Source: Auricularia sp. M13 (lineage: Eukaryota > Basidiomycota > Agaricomycetes > Auriculariales > Auriculariaceae). From it: a stretch of DNA of 64,000 nt. Positions 33,664 to 43,542 of this stretch are shown piece after piece. The position numbers and the translations under genes were made by a program. Below the pieces are notes generated by a model, which was not told where the DNA came from, did not search any database, and saw nothing but the letters and a program-made list of their open reading frames with translations. The DNA is taken from positions 1,860,001 to 1,924,000 of the forward strand of contig CM073199.1 in NCBI GenBank assembly GCA_037042915.1, written 5' to 3'. Numbering within the stretch: the stretch's first letter is position 1; every line of letters starts with the position of its first letter.

Positions 33664-35438
33664 ATGTTGGGCGCGGCGGCCGTGTTTATCTTCACACTCG
33701 CGCCGGCGTTGGCTTCCGTGACCTGGAATGTGACGCTTGAGAATCATTCCCCTATGATCGCCTACCAACCATATAGTGCGCACTCAAACTCGGGTTCGAC
33801 GTGGCTGACTTATTCGTAGGCGACGGTGTTCGCGAGGGAGGCTGGGCGATATGGTCCAGCGACGTTGGGTACTACCCCACGCTGCCTGGCGAAAAGACTG
33901 TTGGTGGAAAGACGGCCTCGGGAACAACCGCTCATGTTTCTTCGTCCACCGGCGCTTCCTTTGCTTTCAAGTTTAAGGGTTTGTGCAGTGCCTGCGCAGC
34001 TGCATATAGCTCACTGTCATACCAGGCACGGCTTTCACGCTCTATGGTTCCGCAAATGCTTCGTATACTGTCTATTTCGACAACCAAGACTTCTCTTCGA
34101 CGCCTGCTTTGCCCCTGCTATTCAGACCCGGTGTTCTCTTCGAAGCTGGCGACTTGCAAGACGCCGATCACTACGTTAATCTTACGCTGGGCGTCATCCA
34201 CGGCAACCAACAGATTGACTTCGAGCGGGTTGTCTTCACCGCTGTCAGGTTCGCGCGACCTGCTTCATCCAGCATCTGGCGATATTGAAAATTCCACAGC
34301 GATGACGAGCTAAGTGAGAAAACTTTCAACTGCAGCCAGACCGATGCCGTCAAGTTCACCGGCTCTTGGGGCAAGGACGTAAACATTCCGGAAACGCCAC
34401 TGTATCGCGAGACGGACCAGTATCAGGACAGTGTCCAGATGACCTTCAATAATGCGCGGGCGGTTTCTGCTAAGGCGAACTTGAACTGGGGTCACTGGAC
34501 CTACCTTGTCGAACTCGATGGCCAGTCGCAAGGCACCTACAATGCTAGCACATGGTGGCTCGTTGGCGACACCGTCCTCTTCTTCAAGGACAACCTCGAT
34601 CCTACCCAGGAGCACACCATCAAGCTGACGAACGTCGGCAACGGATTCAAATTCACCTTCACATCGTTCTCCATTTGGGAGCCGCAGGCACAGGAGAAGC
34701 CAAACAGGTAAATACGAGTACCCATCCTATACCGATGCTCACGGCATTTCCAGTTCTAGCGGGTCGAAGACAAGCGATCCAACTGGGACAAATCAGACAA
34801 CAGCAGAAACTGGAGATAAACAGCATTCGAATTCGTCCGCATTGCCTGGAGGAACCATTGCTGGAATCATCGTCGGCGCTACCGTTGGGGCTGGAGGCAT
34901 CGCGTTGCTAATCTACTGGCTTGCACGGCGACAGCGGCGCAAGAACAATGGTGCCCATCGTATCTTCCCTCCAGTCGATGAGAAGGGCGGCCACTCCGCA
35001 CAGTCCTCCGTTCATCATCTCCCACGCACGTCGCCGCTCTTGCGCCAAGATGCGGTCATCACACCTCTGCCTGTGCCCGATGCCGCTCACCACCCCTCCG
35101 GATATCCCGCACGTCCGCCGGGCCTTGGTAGCGACCAGCTCTCGGTCCCGCCAAGCGTATCGACTGAGGGCGGCCTGGCGCCGACTGGCGCCCGCCCGCC
35201 GCGCACCACCAGGGAGAAGAAACGCCATCTGCAGAACTCGCAGCGCCAACGCAGCCCGGCGCCCGACGCAAGCCCGACACGGTCGAGTTCTAGCGGGGCG
35301 CCACGCAGCGAGGGTCCTGCCGATCGCGATAGCGACACTGTCAACCGCGTCCTCGAGATGCTGGTCCAGCGCATTGACACGCGGCCCATGCATCAGGATG
35401 GGGCGCCACCTTCGTATGCGTCCGACAGCGGGCGGTGA
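33664..35438 (+). CDS. Type I single-pass membrane protein with Ser/Pro-rich cytosolic tail
   Basis: The start MLGAAAVFIFTLAPALASV is a signal peptide. A GTGCGC...TCGTAG intron joins AYQPYS to DGVREGGWAIWSSDVGYYPT, giving the extracellular part; later exons give FTGSWGKDVNIPETPLYR, NWGHWTYLVELDGQSQGTYN and DTVLFFKDNLDPTQEHTIKL, a beta-rich repeat typical of mushroom cell-surface proteins. The membrane helix is GTIAGIIVGATVGAGGIALL followed by the stop-transfer RRQRRK. The tail is Pro/Ser-rich and contains PPSYASD, a PPxY motif, near the end. The stop is at 35436-35438. The role is unknown; the layout resembles cell-wall sensors. A shorter relative with the same layout occurs at 50541-51873. 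Confidence 0.75.
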
Positions 35439-35938
35439 CGGTTCTCGAGGGCTGGTGCCGGGCTTTTGCCCTCATGTCATAATTCTATTTAATCTTTTCT
35501 TTGTTTCAGACCTGGGATGGCTTTCACAATCGCTCACGCCAATACATATGTTGTCTATGTCTCTTCTGTAGCTGTATGTTAGTCTCGTCCTGTTTTACTC
35601 ATTTCGCAAGGGACTGCAGTACCAAATCAATGTGCAAATAATTCCCAGATCCGGGGCGCCGGTGAACACGGGATGGTGTGCGCATGGTGTAAGTATGATG
35701 ATCTAGTTCGGGATCGTCGTATTCATGATGAGGATGGCACAGCAGTCGCGACCGACCGGGACTTGATGATCCTCGACAAGTGGATCTGATCATACATAGT
35801 AAGAACGAGTCAGCCTGTCGATGTATTTCAGAAATAAGCGTACTGGAAATTATCTCTTCCTACAGAGGAATATCTGAATGGAACCCGTACCGTTCGTAAA
35901 TACCAGAATTTACCCGCGGGGTGGGCAGCGGATGGCAA
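35439..35938. other. Intergenic region before the MITE
   Basis: About 500 bp, probably the 3' UTR of the membrane-protein gene. No coding signal is seen. Confidence 0.4.
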
Positions 35939-35940
35939 TA

Positions 35941-36300
35941 GGCCGTTTCAAATATGATGAAATCGGTCAGCAATCTGAGCCACAATCCGAGCCGCAAGCC
36001 GACCGCAATCCCGTTTGCAGGGACCCCGGAAATCCACTGCAATCCCGAAAGTGGTGCATTCCGGAAAGCACCTCAAGAGGTCCTTTCCAGTCCGCAATCC
36101 GGCCGAAAGCTGGATTTTGCCCTCATGCCGAACAAGCCGACATCTTTTCCCCATCTTTTTCCGCGGTTGTCCTGTGGGGGTTTCAAAACTGAGGCAAGGC
36201 TTGCTGGGCGCCTCGAGCGTTTGAGCGGTGCCAATTCCTTCGATTGCGGCTCGGATTGCGGCTCGGATTGCTGAGCGATTGCATCATATTTGAAACGGCC
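35941..36300. mobile_element. MITE with TA target-site duplication, 360 bp
   Basis: The ends are GGCCGTTTCAAATATGATG and its reverse complement CATCATATTTGAAACGGCC at 36282-36300, with homology extending about 40 bp inward with a few mismatches. TA flanks both sides (35939-35940 and 36301-36302), consistent with a TA duplication as in Tc1/mariner-type or related elements. Inside the arms are short tandem copies of GAGCCGCAATCC-like sequence. There is no coding frame. The insertion lies only 76 bp upstream of the adenosine deaminase start codon. Confidence 0.85.
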
Positions 36301-36376
36301 TAATGATCGCATCGGATCCGAGCTGTTTGCTGCTTCATAACCCCGAGCGACTTAGTTTCCTACCAGCAAAAGAACT

Positions 36377-38794
36377 ATGGACGCCTACCTGAAACAGCGG
36401 GCCGAGCTCATCGCGTCCGAGCGCGCCTTACGCCCAGAAAATGCTCGTTTGCGCACCGCAGGCGACGTGGAGCTCCGGGCAGACCGTATCGTACGCGCAA
36501 TCAGAGCAAGGGAGGCCGAGGGTATCTGGCACGCCGAGTATCCCGACTTCCGCGCGCTCTATCGTGGTATGCACATACGCGTGCATGTAATTGAATGCAT
36601 GCTCACGCGTCGCGTAGAGGCCGAGACACAGCTGGCTGAGGCCAATGCTGGTCCGGCGGGTCCGCAAAGTCACATCTGGGGGATAGAGCATCCCGAAATC
36701 GTCAACTTGTTTCCTGGCATGGCGTTTCTCACAGGTAGGCCTTGCAAAAGCTATGTATTACTCGGATTCAACTTGAACCAGCACGCAAGATCATCGAGAA
36801 TACGGACCTTTACAAGGTCATTCGGAAGGTATTACGATCTAATCTAAGCGCGCGAGTAAAATGCTCATGGCCGTCAAGATGCCCAAAGGTGACTTCCAAA
36901 ATGCTTAGCTCGGTGAGCGATTCTCATGCGGCTGCCAGGCGGGATTCTGCACGCCCACTTGGACTCCACTGTCGACGTCGACTTCCTCCTCCGCCTAGCC
37001 GCCCAGCAACCGGGGATGACCATACGTGTTCCCGAAGCCGTTACGAGCGACAATGTGTCTACCATTCTACCGGAGTTCCGTCAAATGGCCCCAGCATACA
37101 CGTCGCAATATAATGACCTCTCGGCAGCATCATACAGAAGCAACGAATGGGTACCGTACGCTCAGGCTCGCGAGAACTTCTCGAACGAGCTCGGCGGTCC
37201 GGCTGGCTTTGACGCGTGGGTAGCGTCGACGATGAAGATTGATCCCAATGAAGCATACAAGAACTTCAACTCGCACAGGAAGGTGAAGATAATTTTATAA
37301 CTTCTTGATCTGATGAGGTCACTCATGGTCTCTCAGATGTGGGACAAGCTCAGGAATACTTTTTATGTGTCGAATGTGAGCACACTGCCTTCTGTGCATC
37401 TACAATGGCACTGAGTTCAATTTCATTAGGGCCTCTTGCGTTCTATTCCTGTCTACGTCCAGTACATTCGAGAGTACCTGAGGGCATCCGTCGCAGATGG
37501 CGTCTCATACGTCGAGCCAAGAGTCAACTTCCTGTACAAGTGGGTACGCTCGACTTATCGATGCCAGTCTCACCCATTTGCGCTCTAGACTCATGTACAA
37601 TGCCGAGGGTGAGCACACCGTAACCCATCGCGAGTTTGTTGGCATGTTCGGGAAGATTGTCGATGAATTCAAGGCCGAGCTGAAGGCAGAGGGGAGAGAG
37701 GACGACTTCATTGGTGCGAAGGTATGTCCTCAAATGTACAAAGCCAGGAATGTGGGCTCAGACTGTTACAGATCATATACACGACCGTCAAGATAATTAC
37801 TCCTGAGGAAATGGAATGGTATGTGCGGACACGCTGTTCCCCGCGACCCTCACTCGCTGTACTTCCCAGGTTCTATGACGAGTGCATCGCGCTCAAACAG
37901 GAATTTCCCCATCTCATCGCCGGCAAGTTCTTCAACGACGTCTGCTAATATACAAATTCGCTAAATCGCAGGGATACATAGGTTTCGACCTCGTCGGCCC
38001 CGAAGACTTTGTGAAGCCGTTGACATATTACGCCGAGGGTCTGCTTCGGTTCCGTAAGCGCGTTGAGGATCTCGGGCTTGACCTTCCCTTCGTCCTCCAT
38101 GCCGGAGAAACTCTCGGCGACGGGAACGACGTGGATGATAACCTTTACGACGCGCTTCTGCTTGGGACAAAGCGCATCGGTCATGGGTAAGTTGGACGGC
38201 CACATGTGTGCCAGGCTGTTGTTGACAGCGGCAGCTTCTCGCTCGTGAAGCATCCCCTCCTCATGGACATGTGCAAGAAGCGCGGTGTCACGCTCGAGAT
38301 TTGCCCCATATCGTGCGTTCCCAACTGCACGGACGTGGTGATCTAGACGTCTCACGCCGATCTTCGCGTAGGAATGAACTTCTTGTGCGTGCAGTCGTTT
38401 TACCCTACCAGCGACTAGCTGCTCAAACACTGCAGCGTCTCACATCGTCTATGCCTGCGCATCCGTTGCCAATACTCCTCGGACATGGGATCGAAGTGGT
38501 CATCTCCAACGACGACCCAGCGGCGTTCGGCAACCTAGGCCTCTCGTACGACTTTTATCAGGTCATCGTGGCGAGCGAAGTCACAGGGATCATTGCGCTT
38601 GGAACTATGGCGCGGCGAAGCCTCGAGGTGCGTACAACTGCAGCGGATGTAGGCTGTGCGGTGTCAAATTGAACGGCTTCTAGGCGTCTATGTTGGAGCG
38701 CACGCTGAAGGAAGCTGCACTCGCGGCGTGGGACAGGAAATGGACGGCCTTCCTGCAGTGGATCGACAGCCACTATGGCCACTTAACGAAGTAA
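36377..38794 (+). CDS. ADGF/CECR1-type adenosine deaminase
   Basis: Splicing gives KMPKGGILHAHLDSTVDVDF with the metal-binding HAHLD, then VSYVEPRVNFLYK, FDLVGPEDFVKPL, FVLHAGETLGDGNDVDDNLY, GTKRIGHGFSLVKHP and GVTLEICPISNELLRLTSSM, where the N-E-L-L part comes from an inferred 13-nt exon. The active site ends with VVISNDDPAAFGNLGLSYDF. The stop is at 38792-38794. These residues are the zinc and catalytic set of adenosine deaminases (HxH, HAGE, GH, DD). The ADGF subfamily deaminates adenosine to inosine. Most ADGFs are secreted, but this protein starts MDAYLKQRAELIASERALR and shows no signal peptide. At least eight introns are needed. The MITE sits in its promoter or 5' UTR. Confidence 0.88.
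38313..38435 (+). other. Two introns flanking a 13-nt micro-exon
   Basis: Intron 38313-38371 (GTGCGT...GCGTAG), micro-exon 38372-38384 (GAATGAACTTCTT), intron 38385-38435 (GTGCGT...CTGCAG). Joining restores CPISNELLRLTSS, as expected for this family. Without the micro-exon the frame shifts or meets stops. Confidence 0.8.
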
Positions 38795-40714
38795 AGCGGT
38801 AGCTGTGAAGTTGCTGTCTACCATTCAACATGGTGTTGTCCTTGAGAGTTACTAGCTTTCAGACGCTTCAACCCGGCTGTATCGATAACGTGGGCTGTCG
38901 AAAACAATGTATCTCGATATGTTTCAACGTTGTGCGAGTACGGGAAGAAGAAGACTGCGGACCTGTATGCGCTATTTGCAGCAGCAGACACTAAGCTGGC
39001 TTGTCCCTCAGCGCAGCTCCGCAATCACCGGGATTCCCGGGATAGAGGATACCCACCCTCGATGTAAGTTCCTGTACTTACTGAATGACATTGAACTTCG
39101 CATGGGTGCCGAGGCGGAGAAGGCGTTGGTGGTAGACAAGCACCTGAGAACATCAATCCCTCGGCCTCATCAATGCGGCGGCCCGCAATTGCAATCATCG
39201 GGGTCACGGTGAGATAGGTCCAACACCGTACCTCTCCTGAATGTTGCGCACGGAGGTAAGACGGCCGCGCTCACTCGGCCACTGTCCCACGGCCAGCATG
39301 TTCCCCGACGTCGGGCCGACACCCTCGCCGCCTTAGCGTCAGGACTCTCCCTGATAGCCAAAGTACAGCAAGTGCCCAACACGAACATTCAACCTTCAAC
39401 CTTCAAGTGCAACCGATTCGTATACTCGTACCGCTTCCCAACTACAGATCTTCAAGTTCAATCACGGTGCAGGAACCAGGAGCGCACGGCACGGCCAAAC
39501 GTACATCCCGAGGCACCAGGGACCACATCATAATCATCAAGCACAATCCCAGTCTAAGGTAAGTATCATAATCATCCATCGTCTGTATCTGAACATCATG
39601 CAACGCGCTCAACTATAACACAAATGCATCACCACCAGACAAGCCTTAGCCACTGCGACACAAAACCTTGAGCAGACGCTATAGCACATCTAACGCGTAT
39701 CCAAGCGACAGACAAGACGGGACAACGTTGAACAATCAAGGAAGACTGCAGTTTACAAACACCCTTGTTCGGGGCGTTGGCAGCGTGCAAATTCAGGAGC
39801 CCCGCGCATCGGACTCGCGTTACAGCAGAGTGCCTTCAGATCCCGCGAGAGCCGCCTTGCGATTGCCGGATCCGGCGGTGCGCTTCTCCGCGGATCGGAT
39901 CGCCGTCGTATACTCGAGCGCTCAGCGTCGAAATGGGCGATCGACATGAACGAACACGCCTCGTCAGTGTCGACGAGGTACCAACGGCAGCAGAAGAATC
40001 ACACATTCACATTCCCCTCACAAAATCACAAGCATCACACGACGTCCAGCATTCAGCACGAAGAGTAAAAACCGCATAAACGCATGCATGCATTGAGCAT
40101 CTGTGACACGTCCACATCGACATCCGAATCAGTGTGGGCACCATGTTTGTCTGTCTGTCAAATGGCCAGCCTACCTACCTACCAACCTCCAAACGGGAAA
40201 GGAAAGAGTAAGAAAGAAGAGGGAAAGAAAACGAGACCACTCCAACACACCACGACAACGAAGAAAAGCAACTAGGACGAAATGGAAAGAGAAATAGAGT
40301 AGTAGTGGAGGGGACGAGGGACAAAAAAGAGGAAAAGAAAGAGGACCGGCAAGAGGGATACATTTAGTTTTTTCCGAGAGAGGGGACGCGGCGCGAGGGG
40401 GGGACAACATACGAGGCGAGCGAGAAGAACGGAAAAGGGGGCCGAGGGGGGGAGAAGAAGAGAGAGCCGGCAACCGGAAGGCAGGGCAGAGCTAAAGGGG
40501 GATTGCGAGCCACTCGAGCCTGCCGGGGCCGTCATAAGATACCGGAGGAGAGCGAGAGGGGAGCCGATGCGAGAATGGGAGATGGGAGAGGACCAATAAT
40601 ACAGATACGATAACTTTGCGAGAGCGAGGGCGAATTCGAGTCGAGAGAGTACGACGGGTCGAAAATTAAGCAGCGAACTACCGAGACGTGGTATCCAGGT
40701 ATGTATTCCGTAAT
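38795..40714. other. Intergenic region with a pyrimidine-rich 3' flank
   Basis: A 1.9-kb gap. On the minus strand, 40170-40500 is strongly pyrimidine-rich and is probably the 3' UTR of the zinc-finger gene. A minus-strand frame at about 39210-39340 has a protein-like run (SVRNIQERYGVG) but no full gene could be built. Confidence 0.45.
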
Positions 40715-43294
40715 TTATTTCCTGCAACGCCGCGTCAGCGAGGGGGTGAAATAAACGAGGTTGACAGTGTCACGACGCACCCAATGTTCACAAGCACATA
40801 GCTGCCCTGTCCACCGACGCTGCTGGTGCTGTTGGCGCTGGTCGGCGAGCTGCCCGACCCGCCCATGGCGCTGCGGCCACTGCCAATAGGCCCAAGGCGG
40901 ACGTTCGATCCGTTAGTGAGACCGCGGGGACTGCGCGTCGGGTCGGTCCACGGTGAGAGCGCCGCGATGCTAGCCGCACGACCGTCAGGCCCCCGCGCCC
41001 AGAAACTCTGCGGAAGAGCGTTCGGCAGCGAGCCCATCGCACGCGTCTGGGGACTATCGATGCTGGAGCGCGACGACGCCGAGCGCGAGCCCGTGCCCGC
41101 CAACGACTGCGAGTGCGACGTGCCCGTACCCGGGCGCGAGAACTCCTGCTCATCCTCCTCGCCCTCGAGCAACGTCCCGCCATGCTGCGCGTCCTCATCA
41201 TCATCCAGACGCAGACCAAGCCTGAACGCGTCAAGGTCAAGCGATGCGGTATGCCGCTGCGGCGGGCACGCCATCGACCCCATCTGCAGCTGGGCAACGC
41301 TGCCAAACGCCCTGCCGCCAAGCAGCGGGCCCGACACAGTGCGCGTGCCAGGCGCCTGCGGGATAGGCGGCAGCTCAAAGTCCGAGCTGGACGAGGCGAA
41401 CGAGAACGAGTCGCTCTTCGCGCTCGCCGGCCCCGCGCTGTACGAGCCATGCTGGCCGATGCTGACCGGCGCCAGGGGCGGCGGGCGGTGCCCATGCGGC
41501 AGCGAGATCGAGTGCGTCGTCTGCAGGTACGACGCGGACAGCGGTGTGCGCTGCGGCGACGACGACGAGCTGCTCGTCAGCTGCTGCGCCTGCGCGTGGC
41601 CCGGCGGCCAATGCGCGCGCAACGACGGCGTCGATGCGAACCGCGTGAGGCGCGAAGCCTGGACCGCAGCCGAGACAGATGAGCGGGCGGCGAGCGCGTT
41701 GCCGTAGTCAAGCGACGCCTCGTTGGGTGGCGTCGGAATGCCGGGTGGCGACATGCCCAGCGGCATCAGTCCCGGGACGTTGGACTTGGGCGACGGCTCA
41801 GGGAGCTGGTACGGCGGCGGGGGCGGCGGCAGTGCCGAGGGCACCGGTGTAGCCTGCGACGAGAACGGCGAGCCAAACTGCACGGCGCCCGCCTGGGCCT
41901 GCGCCGCAGCGTGCTGCTGGGCGAGCAGCGAGGCGAGGAGATTGATGCGGTCCTGCTGGGCGGCCGCGGTGACATTATCGCTGTTGCCCTCCGCGAACGG
42001 GTAACTGCCGGGGTGTCTCAGATCGGAGAAGGGGAGACGATCGCGTGTCAGCGAGGCTCACCATGTCTGTGGCACGTCAGGGAAGCGCAGAATTGTGTGG
42101 AAAGAATGGCGAAATGAGCTGTGAGTGTGTGGACGTGGAAGGAGAACCGCGGCGTACGCACCTGGCAGACCTTGCGGCGGCGCCAGTTGTGATAGTCGCA
42201 GCGCTGGCAGACCCAATCGCCTGGCTGCGGGCGGTGAGCGAGACGCGGGACAGCGTGGGCGGCGGCGGACTCACCTGGTGTTCAATGGGGCCCTTGTTGC
42301 CCGTGTTGAGGATCGGCGGCTGCACGCTGCCGTTCATTGGAGGGCGGATCTGACCCTGGTCGGGCAGCGGCTCGTTGTCTGGCCAGAAGATGATGCACGG
42401 CGCGAGCGGGTCTTGGGAGATGTTGAGCACCTTGCCGCCGACGCTGAACGCGCGCCCGGACGGGGTGAGCAGCGACTGCCCCTTTTGCGAGGCGAGCTGC
42501 ATGGCGGCTGCGAGCGGCGACGGGGCGGGCGGGGCGACGGACGCTGCGGCGTTGACGAACCTGGGCGACTGCATGGGCGGCGGGTGCTGGGGCGGGAGGA
42601 ACGGCGGCATCTGCGGCGGGAGCGGCTGCAGCTGGGGGCGCGGGATGCCGCAGGAGATGCAGACGACGTTGCGCGAGAAGTTGTGCACGCCGCAGTGGTG
42701 CTGGGGACAGAGCCAGTCGCCGTGTCTGAACGCATTGGCGCCGTGTCGCGGGTTGGGCGGGTTGGTGGACAGGGTGTATGCGTAGTCGTCCATTCTTGGC
42801 TGAGACAAGCGAGTGAGCGGGTGAGAGTCAAGGGCAAGCGGAAGCCAATTACATGGAGCACCCTTTTCAACCTGTCCAGGCTGCCGAGGAGGTCCGAGTC
42901 GAGCGCGGTGGCAATCGAGAGGTTAGCGCCGGACAGAGCCAGCGCCGCAGCGGCCTAAAACGCGTCCCGAGCTGCTCCGCGGCGGCGGCAAGGACAGGAC
43001 CCACCTCCTCGTGCGTCGCAAAGACCGCCCACACGCTGTGCTCGTCGCCGTCGCGCAGCTTCCAGAACGACACCGGCCGGTGCGCGCTGCCGCTGCCGAA
43101 CGCGCTCGCGAGCACGCCCGAGGCGTCGGCCGGCAGGTTGAAGATCTGGCCCCGCGCGCGTCAGCTTCTCGCCGTCGCCGGCCACGGCGCCCAGCACTCA
43201 CCCGTATCACTCGCGAGCGCGTCTGCTCGAACTGCGCGTACTGGTCGCGGCCCATCGTGCGCGCGGAGCCCGTCGTCGGGTGGCTGGGGAACAT
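40715..43294 (-). CDS. RNA-binding protein with RRM and two RanBP2-type zinc fingers
   Basis: The start MFPSHPTTGSARTMG is followed by RVIR joined to IFNLPADASG, an RRM-like N-domain (HRPVSFWKLRDGDEHSVWAV, FATHEE, then after a 50-bp intron AAAALALSGANLSIATALD). Next comes MDDYAYTLSTNPPNPRHG and zinc finger 1, GDWLCPQHHCGVHNFSRNVV with CISC. Zinc finger 2 is PGDWVCQRCDYHNWRRRKVC, completed as CQTCYPFAEGN through an inferred 5-nt exon. The remainder is Pro/Ser/Gln-rich and disordered. The last exon is read as VLVNIGK, stop 40715-40717; without the last intron the frame stops at 40735. RanBP2-type fingers of this kind bind single-stranded RNA, so this is likely an mRNA-binding regulator. The start is tentative. 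Confidence 0.82.
42005..42161 (-). other. Two introns flanking a 5-nt micro-exon
   Basis: Reading the minus strand: intron 42161-42067 (GTGCGT...CCACAG, 95 nt), micro-exon 42066-42062 (ACATG), intron 42061-42005 (GTGAGC...CGGCAG, 57 nt). The join gives VCQ-T-C-YPFAEGN and supplies the fourth zinc-binding cysteine. A direct join of the flanking exons is out of frame. Confidence 0.75.
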
Positions 43295-43542
43295 CGCGGG
43301 CGGCGGCGGCGGCGGCGGCGGCGGGCGCGGCGCGGGCGGGGGGGAAAGGGCAGCGAGCACAAGGGGCGCCAGGATGCAGTCTTATACGGGTGACGCGCTT
43401 GCCATTTTTCGCCTCGCCTCGCTTGTCGCCGCTGTCGCGCAGGCATAGCCGCTAGAGCTTAACCGACATCCACAATAATACACAGCCTCCGATTCACATC
43501 ACCTATCCAACAAAAACTCTTTCCGCAAACTCACTTCTACTA

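Noticed and set aside
39170-39388. Protein-like minus-strand run around SVRNIQERYGVG
   Set aside because: Protein-like for about 45 codons, but upstream and downstream exons could not be found; it may be a remnant or chance.
40826-41707. Plus-strand frame of 293 codons
   Set aside because: It is antisense to the disordered tail of the zinc-finger protein, with no domain.
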